Shown here: one piece after another, positions 44,871-54,201 of the stretch | Position numbering within the stretch: position 1 is the stretch's first letter | Layout of the letters: each line of letters begins with the position of its first letter | NCBI RefSeq assembly: GCF_007858285.1 | Contig: NZ_VFIL01000014.1 | Span: 1 to 64,000, forward strand | DNA length: 64,000 bases | Direction of reading: 5' to 3' | Origin: Pseudomonas brenneri | Lineage (GTDB): Bacteria > Pseudomonadota > Gammaproteobacteria > Pseudomonadales > Pseudomonadaceae | Translations under genes and position numbers: made by a program | The notes under the pieces: model-generated | What the model saw: the letters and a program-made list of their open reading frames with translations, nothing else | Told to the model about the DNA's origin: nothing | The model's database searches: none

Positions 44871-45651
44871 TTTTCTGCTCTACGCCCTGCTCGCAGGCTT
44901 GGCCTTGGCGCTGGTGGCGGGCCCGCTGGGCTCGTTCGTGGTCTGGCGGCGCATGGCCTACTTTGGCGATACCTTGTCCCACGCGGCCCTGCTCGGCGTG
45001 GCCCTGGGCTTTTTGCTGGACGTCAGCCCGACCATCGCAGTGACCGTCGGCTGCCTGCTGCTCGCCGTGCTGCTGGTGACCCTGCAACAGCGCCAGCCCC
45101 TGGCGTCGGACACCCTGCTGGGGATCCTCGCGCCCAGCACGCTGTCCCTGGGCCTGGTAGTCCTGAGCTTTATGCACGAAGTGCGTATCGACCTGATGGC
45201 CTATCTGTTCGGCGACCTGCTGGCGATCAGCCCCACGGACCTGGCCTGGATTCTCGGCGGCAGCGCTGCTGTATTGATCCTGTTGGTGGCCCTGTGGCGC
45301 CCGCTGCTGGCAATTACCGTCCACGAACAACTGGCCACCGTCGAAGGCTTGCCTGTGCCAGCACTGCGCATGACCCTGATGTTGCTGATTGCCGTGGTGA
45401 TTGCTGTCGCAATGAAGATTGTCGGCGTATTGTTGATCACGTCGCTATTGATCATCCCCGCCGCCGCCGCCCAGCGTCATGCACGCTCGCCGGAACAGAT
45501 GGCGGTCGGCGCCAGTCTGCTGGGGATGCTTGCCGTGTGTGGCGGCCTGGCGCTGTCCTGGTTCAAGGACACCCCGGCCGGGCCGTCGATTGTGGTCACG
45601 GCCGCCGCACTGTTTCTGCTGAGTTTTGTCCTGCCCCGTCGAGGGGTGTAG
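44863..45651 (+). CDS. znuB: Zinc ABC transporter permease ZnuB
   Basis: A 262-residue permease with about eight membrane segments, matching the ABC-3 metal permease family (FGDTLSHAALLGVALG is conserved). It completes the zinc importer with ZnuA and ZnuC. The ATG at 44863 overlaps the end of znuC, showing translational coupling. A lipoprotein gene follows after 37 bases. Confidence 0.93.
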
Positions 45652-45688
45652 ACTTGCTCGCTTTTTGCGCAATTAGAGAGTCGCAGGA

Positions 45689-46408
45689 ATGAAGCCGTTC
45701 ACCTCCCGTTATCTGCTCCTTGCCGCATTTTCCCTGCTGCTGGGCGCCTGCCAAAGCACCCCGCCCGTCGCCCCTGAGGTTCCGGATGCGCGCGCTGCGG
45801 CCATTGCACAACTGGAACAAAACCTGGCCAGCAGCGAGCTGGCCACCGCCGAGGACCAACTGGCTGCGTTGCAGGCCCAGTCGCCCGACGACCCGGCCCT
45901 GGAGCCTTATCAACGTCAGTTGGCCGAAGCCTATTTGCAGCGCAGCCAGATCGTCCTGCAAAAAGGTGATGTCAACGCCGCCGCCACCGCCCTGAGCCGC
46001 GCCCGCGCCTTGATGCCCAAGGCGCCAGCGCTGACGGGTGGGGTCAACAGCGCCATCGCCCACGCACGCAAGGCCGAGCTGGATAAAGCCGAAGCCGCCC
46101 TCAAGGCCGCCGAAGCCAAGCCACCGGCCAAGGTGATCGACCCCACTGCCGAGAGCACCACGGTTGCGCTGAACCTCACGGATATTCAGGAGTTGCGCCA
46201 TCAACTGGATGCCATCGCCACCGATGTGGTGAATTACCAGTGTGATGTGAGCATCCAGGTGCCGCGCACCGAGGATTACCCGTGGCTGAACACGCTGCTG
46301 ACCAAGCGGGTGAAACGCCTCGACTCAGGCTACGACCTGAAGATCCACCGGCAGATCCTCAAGCATATTCCGGCCCAGGTTGTGCTGATTCCGCGCAAGG
46401 CGGACTGA
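45689..46408 (+). CDS. Lipoprotein of unknown function downstream of znuB
   Basis: A 239-residue protein with lipobox LGAC (Cys21). The middle (about 35-130) looks like tetratricopeptide-type helical repeats (LATAEDQLAALQAQSPDDPALEPYQRQLAEAYLQRS is not quoted in full here; the alternating Ala/Leu pattern runs from about 40 to 75), followed by an Ala/Lys-rich helical stretch and a compact C-terminal domain with one Cys. CAGGA precedes the ATG. It may be read from the znu operon, but a zinc role is only an inference. Confidence 0.75.
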   Translation: MKPFTSRYLLLAAFSLLLGACQSTPPVAPEVPDARAAAIAQLEQNLASSELATAEDQLAALQAQSPDDPALEPYQRQLAEAYLQRSQIVLQKGDVNAAATALSRARALMPKAPALTGGVNSAIAHARKAELDKAEAALKAAEAKPPAKVIDPTAESTTVALNLTDIQELRHQLDAIATDVVNYQCDVSIQVPRTEDYPWLNTLLTKRVKRLDSGYDLKIHRQILKHIPAQVVLIPRKAD

Positions 46409-46417
46409 CGCCAACCC

Positions 46418-46519
46418 CTGTAGGAGCGAGCTTGCTCGCGAAAAACCAATAGCCACCGCAGGCTAACTGACAGCTCTGCGCTATCGTTGGCGGTCTTCGC
46501 GAGCAAGCTGGCTCCTACA
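46418..46519. repeat. REP pair, TGTAGGAGCGAGC type
   Basis: Arms CTGTAGGAGCGAGCTTGCTC and GAGCAAGCTGGCTCCTACAA, with one change in the right arm. It lies between the convergent lipoprotein and katE genes, ending three bases before the katE stop codon. Confidence 0.9.
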
Positions 46520-46522
46520 AGA

Positions 46523-48664
46523 TCAGGCCGGAACCGCCTTGGCCCGAGGCTCGCGCCCCCAAACCCGATGCTGGGCAATTGCCACAAAAAACGCCTTCAA
46601 CGCCTTGGCATCCCCGCCAACAATCAACCCCGCATCCGCTTCCAGCTTCAACACGCCCAGCAACTGCTTCGCTTCACCGGCCAACGCAATCGCCTTCAAA
46701 TGCTTGTACGCCTCCAGCAGGTAATGCAACGCCACGCCATCACCGCTCAACGTCTGGATCGACTTCGCCCCACCCGGCACAAACACTGCGTCGAACGCGA
46801 CCGACGGCAAGCCTTCCATCGAAGCATCCACCGCCAGGCTCTTACCGTCTGCGGTGGTCACCGGCGCCGAGGTCGGCCCCAGCAATTTGGCATGGGCACC
46901 TTGCGCGGCCAGCGCCTTTTTCAGTGCAGCAATCGCGACACCATCAACACCGTTGGCCGCCAGGATCGCCACCTTGCGCGTCTTGATATCCCCCGACAGC
47001 AGGTTGGCCTGGCTCAAGGCCGGCGAGCGCTCTGGCGCAGTCTTGCGCACCGGCACGGTGCCTTTTTTCGGCGCTGGCAGGCCCAGGTTCTGCGCCACGC
47101 GCTTGGCCAGTCCCAGATCGATATTGGCCAGGATCTCATTCACCTGGCGCGCCCGGATAAACTCACGCTCGACCTTGCCCAGTTCAAAGCTGTAGGCCGC
47201 GATGATGTGCTCCTGCTCGTGCTGGCTCATGCTGTTGAAGAACAGGCGCGCCTGGGAAAAGTGATCGCCGAAAGACTCACTGCGCTGGCGAATCTTGTGC
47301 GCGTCGATGCGCTCCGGGTAGGACTCGAAACCGCCGTCTTGCGCTGCCGGCGGGGTTTCTTTCGGCCAGCCGCCATCGATCGAGTTCGGCTCGTAGGACG
47401 CACGCCCCTTGTCGATGGTGGAGCGGTGCATCGCATCACGCTGGCCGTTATGAAACGGCGCTACTGGCCTATTGATCGGCAACTCATGAAAGTTCGGGCC
47501 ACCTAGACGACTGATCTGCGTATCGGTGTAGGAGAACAGCCGACCTTGCAACAGCGGATCATTGGAGAAGTCGATACCCGGCACGATATGACCAGGGCAG
47601 AAAGCCACCTGCTCGGTCTCGGCAAAATAGTTGTCCGGGTTGCGATTGAGCACCATCTTGCCCAGCGGCATGATCGGCACCAGCTCTTCGGGGATCAGCT
47701 TGGTCGGGTCAAGAATATCGAAATCGAACTTATGCTCGTTTTCTTCAGGAATGACCTGCACCCCCAGCTCCCACTCGGGATAGTCACCGCCCTCGATGGA
47801 CTCCCACAAGTCACGTCGGTGGAAGTCAGTGTCCTTGCCTGCGAGTTTTTGCGCCTCATCCCACACCAGCGAGCAGGTGCCCACCGTAGGACGCCAATGG
47901 AACTTGACGAAGTTGGACTGGCCTTCGGCATTGATCAGGCGAAAGGTGTGCACGCCAAACCCCTGCATACTGCGCAGGCTTTTCGGGATCGCCCGGTCGG
48001 ACATGGCCCAGATCACCATATGCGCCGATTCCGGTACCAGCGACACAAAGTCCCAGAACGTATCGTGAGCCGAACCGCCCGTGGGCATTTCGTTATGGGG
48101 CTCGGGTTTTACCGCATGGACAAAGTCCGGGAACTTGATGGCGTCCTGGATAAAGAACACCGGCATGTTGTTGCCGACCAGATCGAAGTTGCCTTCCTCT
48201 GTGTAGAACTTCACCGCAAAGCCGCGCACATCGCGCACGGTATCGCCCGAACCGCGCGGCCCTTGCACCGTGGAAAAGCGTACGAATACCGGCGTTTTAT
48301 GCCCAGGGTCGCGTAGGAAACCGGCCTTGGTCAGCGCCGAATGGTTCTCGTAGGATTGAAAGTAACCATGAGCCCCCACACCGCGGGCGTGCACGATGCG
48401 CTCCGGAATACGCTCGTGGTCAAAGTGCGTGATCTTTTCACGCATGATGAAATCTTCCAGCAGCGAAGGCCCGCGAGCGCCGGCCTTCAGGCTGTTCTGG
48501 TTATCGGAGATTTTCACCCCCTGATTGGTGCGCAGCGCCTGGCCAGTGGCGTCGGAACGGAATTTTTCCAGGCTTTGCAGCTTGGCATTGGTGTTGCCAC
48601 GGTCCAGGGTATCGGTGCCGGCAAGCTCGCTCTTGGCCGCCCTTGCGGGTTTCTTGGTACTCAT
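46523..48664 (-). CDS. katE: Large-subunit catalase HPII (KatE)
   Basis: A 713-residue monofunctional heme catalase of the large clade. The catalytic His lies in IPERIVHARGVGAHG and the fold motif VRFSTVQGPRGSGDTVRDVRGFAVKFYT is intact. The last about 150 residues form the extra DJ-1/GATase1-like domain typical of HPII (KVAILAANGVDGVAI). The start at 48664 gives MSTKKPARAAK with GGAG upstream; the open frame extends upstream without similarity. Similar genes are usually stationary-phase controlled, but no promoter is evident. Confidence 0.95.
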   Translation of the reverse strand: MSTKKPARAAKSELAGTDTLDRGNTNAKLQSLEKFRSDATGQALRTNQGVKISDNQNSLKAGARGPSLLEDFIMREKITHFDHERIPERIVHARGVGAHGYFQSYENHSALTKAGFLRDPGHKTPVFVRFSTVQGPRGSGDTVRDVRGFAVKFYTEEGNFDLVGNNMPVFFIQDAIKFPDFVHAVKPEPHNEMPTGGSAHDTFWDFVSLVPESAHMVIWAMSDRAIPKSLRSMQGFGVHTFRLINAEGQSNFVKFHWRPTVGTCSLVWDEAQKLAGKDTDFHRRDLWESIEGGDYPEWELGVQVIPEENEHKFDFDILDPTKLIPEELVPIMPLGKMVLNRNPDNYFAETEQVAFCPGHIVPGIDFSNDPLLQGRLFSYTDTQISRLGGPNFHELPINRPVAPFHNGQRDAMHRSTIDKGRASYEPNSIDGGWPKETPPAAQDGGFESYPERIDAHKIRQRSESFGDHFSQARLFFNSMSQHEQEHIIAAYSFELGKVEREFIRARQVNEILANIDLGLAKRVAQNLGLPAPKKGTVPVRKTAPERSPALSQANLLSGDIKTRKVAILAANGVDGVAIAALKKALAAQGAHAKLLGPTSAPVTTADGKSLAVDASMEGLPSVAFDAVFVPGGAKSIQTLSGDGVALHYLLEAYKHLKAIALAGEAKQLLGVLKLEADAGLIVGGDAKALKAFFVAIAQHRVWGREPRAKAVPA

Positions 48665-48929
48665 CAGACAAAACTCCTCGTTTGCGTAGGCCAGAGCGGT
48701 CCCTGGCTCGTTTGAGCAAAACCCCAGGCACGGCACCTGGGAAATCGAGTTGCCTAAGTAGTGACTGACACGGTTTTTGACCGTTCCTTTTTTATGACCT
48801 TTGATCGCGTTATTGCCAAATCACTGGTTGAATACGAAATAAATGCTAAGAAACACTAGATGGACAGGCTAAAATGCGCGCCCGGCTAACCGCTGATCCC
48901 TTTTCAATGCGCCCCACAAGGTTCGCTAC

Positions 48930-49937
48930 GTGATCGAGTTTCATAACGTCCATAAAACCTACCGGGTCGCCGGCAAGGATATCCCCGCACTGCACCCCAC
49001 CAGCCTGCGCGTCGAGAACGGCCAGGTGTTCGGCCTGATTGGCCACTCTGGTGCGGGAAAAAGTACTCTGCTGCGCCTGATAAACCGTCTGGAAGAACCT
49101 TCGGGCGGCCAGATCAAGGTCGACGGCGAAGAAGTCACCGCCCTGGATGCCAACGGCCTGCGCCGTTTCCGGCAACAGGTCGGGATGATCTTCCAGCACT
49201 TCAACCTGCTGGCCTCCAAGACCGTCGCCGACAACGTCGCGCTGCCGCTGACCCTGGCGGGCGAGTTGTCGCGCCGCGAGATCGATGCACGCGTGGCCGA
49301 ACTACTGGACCGTGTCGGCCTGGCCGACCACGCCAAGAAGTACCCGGCGCAGTTGTCCGGCGGCCAGAAGCAGCGCGTCGGCATCGCCCGCGCCCTGGCC
49401 ACCAAGCCCAAGATCCTGCTGTGCGACGAGGCCACCAGCGCCCTTGACCCGCAGACCACCGCCTCAGTCCTGCAACTGCTGGCCGAGATCAACCGCGAGC
49501 TGAACCTGACGATCGTGTTGATCACCCATGAAATGGACGTGATCCGCCGTGTCTGTGACCAGGTCGCGGTGATGGATGCCGGTGTGATCGTCGAGCAAGG
49601 CCCGGTTGCCCAGGTGTTCCTGCACCCCACGCACGCGACCACCAAACGGTTCGTGCAGGAAGCCGAGCAAGTCGATGAAGGCGAGCAGCGTGATGTCTTC
49701 GCCCATGTACCTGGGCGCATCGTACGCCTGACGTTCCAGGGCGAAGCGACCTACGCGCCACTGCTGGGTACCGTAGCCCGCGAAACGGGCGTGGACTACA
49801 GCATCCTTGCCGGTCGCATCGACCACATAAAAGATACCCCTTACGGGCAACTGACCCTGGCCATCACCGGCGGTGACATGGAAGCGGCATTCGCACGCTT
49901 TACCGCAGCCGATGTGCACATGGAGGTCCTGCGTTAA
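48930..49937 (+). CDS. metN: Methionine ABC transporter ATP-binding protein MetN
   Basis: A 335-residue ATPase with Walker A GHSGAGKST, signature LSGGQKQR, Walker B ILLCDEATSALD and switch ITHEMDV. The C-terminal about 90 residues form the NIL (ACT-like) domain that binds methionine and inhibits transport. GTG start at 48930. Its stop overlaps the metI start by one base (TAATG). The 265 bp upstream, shared with divergent katE, show no S-box or other riboswitch. Confidence 0.95.
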   Translation: MIEFHNVHKTYRVAGKDIPALHPTSLRVENGQVFGLIGHSGAGKSTLLRLINRLEEPSGGQIKVDGEEVTALDANGLRRFRQQVGMIFQHFNLLASKTVADNVALPLTLAGELSRREIDARVAELLDRVGLADHAKKYPAQLSGGQKQRVGIARALATKPKILLCDEATSALDPQTTASVLQLLAEINRELNLTIVLITHEMDVIRRVCDQVAVMDAGVIVEQGPVAQVFLHPTHATTKRFVQEAEQVDEGEQRDVFAHVPGRIVRLTFQGEATYAPLLGTVARETGVDYSILAGRIDHIKDTPYGQLTLAITGGDMEAAFARFTAADVHMEVLR

Positions 49938-50611
49938 TGGACGTGTTACTGCATTATTTCGACAACGTCGACTGGGCTGATATCTGGGTGGCCACCAGCG
50001 ACACCATGCTGATGCTCAGCACCTCGTTGTTTTTCACCGTACTGGTGGGCCTGCCGCTGGGCATCCTGCTGTTTCTGTTCAGCCCACGGCAGTTGCTGGA
50101 GCAGAAAACCACCTATGCCGCCCTGGCCTTCGTGGTCAACGCCATCCGCTCCCTGCCGTTTATCATCCTGCTGATTGTGATGATCCCGACGACGGTGTTC
50201 CTCACGGGCACTTCGCTGGGTGTCGCCGGCGCCATTCCACCGCTGGTGGTAGGCGCTTCGACGTTCTTCGCCCGGCTGGTGGAAACCGCCCTGCGCGAGG
50301 TCGATCGCGGCATCATCGAGGCGACCCAGGCCATGGGCGCGACCACCCGGCAGATCATCACCAAGGCGCTGCTGCCCGAGGCAAAGCCCGGCATCATTGC
50401 AGCAATCACCGTGACCGCCATTGCCCTGGTGGGCTACACCGCCATGGCGGGTGTGGTGGGTGCCGGTGGCCTAGGCGACCTGGCGATCCGTTATGGGTAC
50501 CAGCGTTTCCAGGATGACGTGATGGTCGTCACCGTGGTGATGTTGATTGTACTGGTGCAGATTCTGCAAACCATCGGCGATAAGCTGGTGACACACTACT
50601 CTCGAAAATAA
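49937..50611 (+). CDS. metI: Methionine ABC transporter permease MetI
   Basis: A 224-residue permease with five or six membrane segments and the family EAA-type loop (EATQAMGATTRQIITKALLPEA). It forms the channel with MetN. Gene order metN-metI-metQ and one-base overlap show an operon. Confidence 0.95.
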   Translation: MDVLLHYFDNVDWADIWVATSDTMLMLSTSLFFTVLVGLPLGILLFLFSPRQLLEQKTTYAALAFVVNAIRSLPFIILLIVMIPTTVFLTGTSLGVAGAIPPLVVGASTFFARLVETALREVDRGIIEATQAMGATTRQIITKALLPEAKPGIIAAITVTAIALVGYTAMAGVVGAGGLGDLAIRYGYQRFQDDVMVVTVVMLIVLVQILQTIGDKLVTHYSRK

Positions 50612-50661
50612 CGGCCATTGCCGGCCCCCGCCGGCAGATGCCCGAACAAGGAGCTTGTTGG

Positions 50662-51435
50662 ATGAAAAAACTACTGGTTGCTTTCGCCGCGGTTGCCGCG
50701 TTTTCCGCCCATGCCGCCGAGACCCTGACGGTCGCCGCCACACCGGTGCCGCATGCCGAGATCCTTGAATTCGTGAAGCCGGCCCTGGCCGCGCAAGGCG
50801 TGGACCTGAAGGTCAAAGTGTTCACCGACTACGTGCAGCCGAACGTACAAGTGGCCGAGAAGCGCCTGGACGCCAACTTCTTCCAGCACCAGCCGTACCT
50901 GGATGAGTTCAACAAGGCCAAGGGCACTCACCTTGTGAGTGTGGCCGGCGTGCACCTGGAACCCCTGGGCGCGTACTCCAGCAAGTACAAGACCCTGGCC
51001 GAGCTGCCGAACGGTGCCAACGTGGTCATCCCCAACGACGCCACCAACGGCGGCCGCGCGCTGTTGCTGCTGGCCAGCAAGGGCCTGATCACCTTGAAGA
51101 ACCCGACCGATATCCTGTCGACCATCAAGGACATCACCGGCAACGAAAAAGGCCTGAAATTCCGCGAACTGGAAGCCGCCACCCTGCCGCGCGTGCTGAC
51201 CCAGGTCGACCTGGCGCTGATCAACACCAACTACGCCCTGGAAGCCAAGCTGGATCCCTCCAAGGATGCCCTGGCGATCGAAGGCAGCGACTCGCCTTAC
51301 GTCAACATCCTGGTGACCCGTGAGGACAACAAGGATTCGGACGCGGTGCAAAAGCTGGTCAAAGCCCTGCACACCCCAGAAGTGAAGAAATTCATCAACG
51401 AGAAGTACAAAGGCGCGATTCTGCCGGCGTTCTGA
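50662..51435 (+). CDS. metQ: Methionine-binding protein MetQ, non-lipoprotein form
   Basis: A 257-residue periplasmic binding protein of the NlpA/MetQ family (KVFTDYVQPNVQVAEKRLDANFFQHQPYLDEFN). The signal peptide ends FSAHA and there is no lipobox cysteine, unlike E. coli MetQ, so it should be a soluble periplasmic protein. ACAAGGAGC precedes it. Pseudomonas genomes carry several met-type loci, and the ligand (D- or L-methionine, or another sulfur compound) is not fixed by the sequence. Confidence 0.92.
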   Translation: MKKLLVAFAAVAAFSAHAAETLTVAATPVPHAEILEFVKPALAAQGVDLKVKVFTDYVQPNVQVAEKRLDANFFQHQPYLDEFNKAKGTHLVSVAGVHLEPLGAYSSKYKTLAELPNGANVVIPNDATNGGRALLLLASKGLITLKNPTDILSTIKDITGNEKGLKFRELEAATLPRVLTQVDLALINTNYALEAKLDPSKDALAIEGSDSPYVNILVTREDNKDSDAVQKLVKALHTPEVKKFINEKYKGAILPAF

Positions 51436-51468
51436 TCGAGCACTATCTCCAAAACACTGGAGATCGAA

Positions 51469-51557
51469 TGTGGGAGCTGGCTTGCCTGCGATAGCGGTGG
51501 ATCAGCGACCAAAAGGCTGGCTGACCTGACGCTATCGCAGGCAAGCCAGCTCCCACA
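51469..51557. repeat. REP pair, GCAGGCAAGCCAGC type
   Basis: Arms TGTGGGAGCTGGCTTGCCTG and CAGGCAAGCCAGCTCCCACA continue as CGATAGCG/CGCTATCG, with about 35 bp between. Located between convergent metQ and the SCO gene. Confidence 0.9.
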
Positions 51558-51592
51558 GTTGATCTGTGTTGTCGGCTGGATTTGCTCCAAAA

Positions 51593-52228
51593 CTAGTTGC
51601 GCTGCAACAACCCCGGCAACTGCGCCACCAGCTTCTGGTTGTTCAACGGCGCGCGGATAAACCCACGCTGGGTGCCATCCGGGCCGATCAGCGCCAGGTT
51701 GCCGCTATGGTCGACCGTATAGTTCGGCTTGCTGGTATCGGCTGGAATGAACGGAATGCTCACCGCATTCGACACCTTCTGCACATCCTCCACATTCGCG
51801 CCGGTCAGGCCTGCAAATTGCGGATCGAAGTAGCCCAGGTATTGCTTGAGCTGCGTCGGGGTATCGCGATGCGGATCAACGCTGACCAGGATCACCTGCA
51901 GCTTATCCACCACGTCCTTGGGCAGCTCGCTCTTGATCTGGCGCAGTTGGGCGAGGGTGGTCGGGCAGATGTCCGGGCAGAAGGTATAACCGAAGAACAG
52001 CACACTCCACTTTCCCTTCAACTCATTGACCAGCACTGGCTGGCCGTCCTGGTTGGTCATGGTCACGGGCGGCAGTTGGCGGCTTTGCGGCAACAGGATA
52101 ATGCCTGCGTCGATCAGCGCCGTCGGGTCGCCCTGGTCCTTGCCGGACAGTACTTTGTTGACGGTCAGGCCCATGATCAACGCCACCAGGGCCACCAGGA
52201 TAAAGACAGTTTTTTGAGTTCGAGTCAT
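51593..52228 (-). CDS. SCO1/SenC copper chaperone for cytochrome oxidase
   Basis: A 211-residue protein with an N-terminal membrane anchor (about 7-25) and a thioredoxin fold. Copper ligands are Cys84 and Cys88 in TFCPDICPT and His174 in TVDHSGN. It delivers copper to the CuA site of CoxB on the periplasmic side. The ATG at 52228 overlaps the cyoE stop by four bases. Confidence 0.93.
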   Translation of the reverse strand: MTRTQKTVFILVALVALIMGLTVNKVLSGKDQGDPTALIDAGIILLPQSRQLPPVTMTNQDGQPVLVNELKGKWSVLFFGYTFCPDICPTTLAQLRQIKSELPKDVVDKLQVILVSVDPHRDTPTQLKQYLGYFDPQFAGLTGANVEDVQKVSNAVSIPFIPADTSKPNYTVDHSGNLALIGPDGTQRGFIRAPLNNQKLVAQLPGLLQRN

Positions 52229-53124
52229 AGGTTCAACAATAAGTAGTGGTCTACGAGCAGGGCGATAAATAGCAGGAACAGGTACCAGATAGAGTACTTG
52301 AAGGTATTGATCGCCGCGTGCGGCCGACTGCCACGGTACAGCACCCAGGCCCATTGCAGAAAGCGCGCGCCCAGAACCAGTGCGCAACCGAGGTACAACA
52401 GCCCGCTCATATGGATCACATAGGGCATCAGGCTCACTGCCAGCAACGCGCAGGTGTAGAGCAGGATATGCACTTTGGTGTAGTGCTCACCGTGGGTCAC
52501 CGGCAGCATCGGGATATCGGCCTTGGCGTATTCCTCCTTGCGATGAATGGCCAGGGCCCAGAAGTGCGGCGGGGTCCAGGCGAAGATGATCAGTACCAGC
52601 AACAGTGGCTCGGCGCTGACATGGCCGGTGACCGCCACCCACCCGAGCAAAGGCGGCGCGGCGCCAGCCAGGCCGCCGATCACGATGTTCTGCGGTGTCG
52701 CGCGCTTGAGAAAGCCGGTATAGATCACCGCGTAGCCCAGCAACGAAGCCAGCGTCAGCCAGGCCGCCAATGGGTTGGTAAACGCCAGCAGCAACGCCAG
52801 CCCGGCCACGGCCAGCGCCAGGGCAAAGGTCAGCGCGGCGGCCGGCGAAACCCGCCCCTCGGCCAGGGGCCGCTTATGGGTGCGCGCCATGACCGCGTCA
52901 ATCCGTCGATCCACCACATGGTTGACCGCTGCCGCGCCACCGGCACACAGGGCAATCCCCAGGTTGCCAAAGATCAGCACCGTCCACGGCACACCGGCGC
53001 GGGTGGCGAGAAACATGCCCACCAGCGAGGTGATGAGCATCAACACCACCACCTTGGGCTTGGTCAGCTCCAAATAGTCACGCCAGATCGCCTGGCTGTG
53101 ACGCTCGCCAATCAAGGTCGCCAT
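52225..53124 (-). CDS. cyoE: Heme O synthase (protoheme IX farnesyltransferase)
   Basis: A 299-residue UbiA-type prenyltransferase with about eight membrane helices and the aspartate-rich motif NHVVDRRIDAVMARTHKRPL. It adds a farnesyl group to heme B to make heme O, the substrate of CtaA. It overlaps ctaA (13 bases) and SCO (four bases), so the assembly genes are tightly coupled. Also named ctaB. Confidence 0.95.
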   Translation of the reverse strand: MATLIGERHSQAIWRDYLELTKPKVVVLMLITSLVGMFLATRAGVPWTVLIFGNLGIALCAGGAAAVNHVVDRRIDAVMARTHKRPLAEGRVSPAAALTFALALAVAGLALLLAFTNPLAAWLTLASLLGYAVIYTGFLKRATPQNIVIGGLAGAAPPLLGWVAVTGHVSAEPLLLVLIIFAWTPPHFWALAIHRKEEYAKADIPMLPVTHGEHYTKVHILLYTCALLAVSLMPYVIHMSGLLYLGCALVLGARFLQWAWVLYRGSRPHAAINTFKYSIWYLFLLFIALLVDHYLLLNL

Positions 53125-54191
53125 GGCATCTCTCCTTTAAGGGTGGTCAGGCCCGAAACGTGTTTACGCGGGCTGAAGCGCCAACCGAACGGCACTTGAT
53201 GGCGGACCCGGACCAGGCTGGTACGGGCGTGGTAATTGACCAAAACCAGGGTTAGCAACAACGCAGCACCGCCGGCGTTATGGGCGACTGCCACCGGCAG
53301 CGGCAAATGAAAGTACACATTGCTCAGGCCCAGGCCGATCTGTACCGCGAGCGCCACCAGCAGCAACCCGGCAAGGCGCGTCATGCCCACCGCCTTGAGC
53401 TGCCAGGCCAGCCCCAGCAGCACCACGGTGACCGCCAGCGCGCCCATGCGATGGGTCAGGTGAATCGCCGTGCGTGCGTCGCTGTCCAGTTGCCCGCCCA
53501 GATAGTTGGGGCCGATATGCTGGGTCAGGTGAAAGCCATTGGCAAAGTCCGCCGCCGGCCACCACTCCCCATGACAGGTCGGCAAGTCGATACAGGCCAC
53601 CGCCGCATAGTTGGAGCTGACCCAACCACCCAGGGCCACCTGCCCGATCACCAATACCAAGCCAGCCGTGGCCCAGTACTGCAAGCGCCTGGGTACGATC
53701 AGCGCCGGCAACACCCCGGACAAACGCAGGGTCAGCAAGAACAGCAGGCTCAACGTCGCAAACCCACCCAGCAAATGCCCGGTGACCACCTGCGGCCAGA
53801 GCTTGAGTGTCACTGTCCACATGCCAAAGGCCGCCTGGGCGAAGACCACCGCCAGCAGGAACAGCGGCAGCTTCAAGGGCTGCCCCGGATGCCGGCGATG
53901 GGTCCAGGCGCGGGTGGCCAGCAACGCGATCAGCAGCCCCAGGGTGCCCGCCGCATAGCGGTGGATCATCTCGTTCCAGCCTTTGTCGGCCTCCACCGGC
54001 GTGTCCGGGAAATGCAACTCGGCATGGGCCAACTGGGCTTCGCTTTTAGGCACGCTGATAAAGCCGTAGCAGCCCGGCCAATCCGGACAACCGAGGCCGG
54101 CATGAGTCAGGCGAGTGTAGGCGCCAAGCAGCACGACAATCAGCGCCAGCAACGTGGCAAACAACGCGAGGCGAAATCCAGGTTTGGCCAT
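53112..54191 (-). CDS. ctaA: Heme A synthase, COX15/CtaA family
   Basis: A 359-residue membrane protein with eight hydrophobic segments. Conserved histidines for heme binding are visible: TRLTHAGLGCPDWPGCYG, NEMIHRYAAGTLGL, TGHLLGG and IHLTHRMGALAV. It converts heme O to heme A for the aa3-type oxidase. It lies 10 bases after the SCO-like gene and overlaps cyoE. Confidence 0.94.
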   Translation of the reverse strand: MAKPGFRLALFATLLALIVVLLGAYTRLTHAGLGCPDWPGCYGFISVPKSEAQLAHAELHFPDTPVEADKGWNEMIHRYAAGTLGLLIALLATRAWTHRRHPGQPLKLPLFLLAVVFAQAAFGMWTVTLKLWPQVVTGHLLGGFATLSLLFLLTLRLSGVLPALIVPRRLQYWATAGLVLVIGQVALGGWVSSNYAAVACIDLPTCHGEWWPAADFANGFHLTQHIGPNYLGGQLDSDARTAIHLTHRMGALAVTVVLLGLAWQLKAVGMTRLAGLLLVALAVQIGLGLSNVYFHLPLPVAVAHNAGGAALLLTLVLVNYHARTSLVRVRHQVPFGWRFSPRKHVSGLTTLKGEMPWRP

Positions 54192-54201
54192 GACGATGCC
54201 C

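Noticed and set aside
48665..48929. Search for a methionine (SAM) riboswitch before metN
   Set aside because: No S-box-like helices or conserved core were seen, and such riboswitches are rare in Pseudomonas.
51444..51465. ATCTCCA/TGGAGAT hairpin after metQ as a terminator
   Set aside because: The stem is short and AT-containing, and no T-run follows; the adjacent REP pair is a better candidate for ending the transcript.
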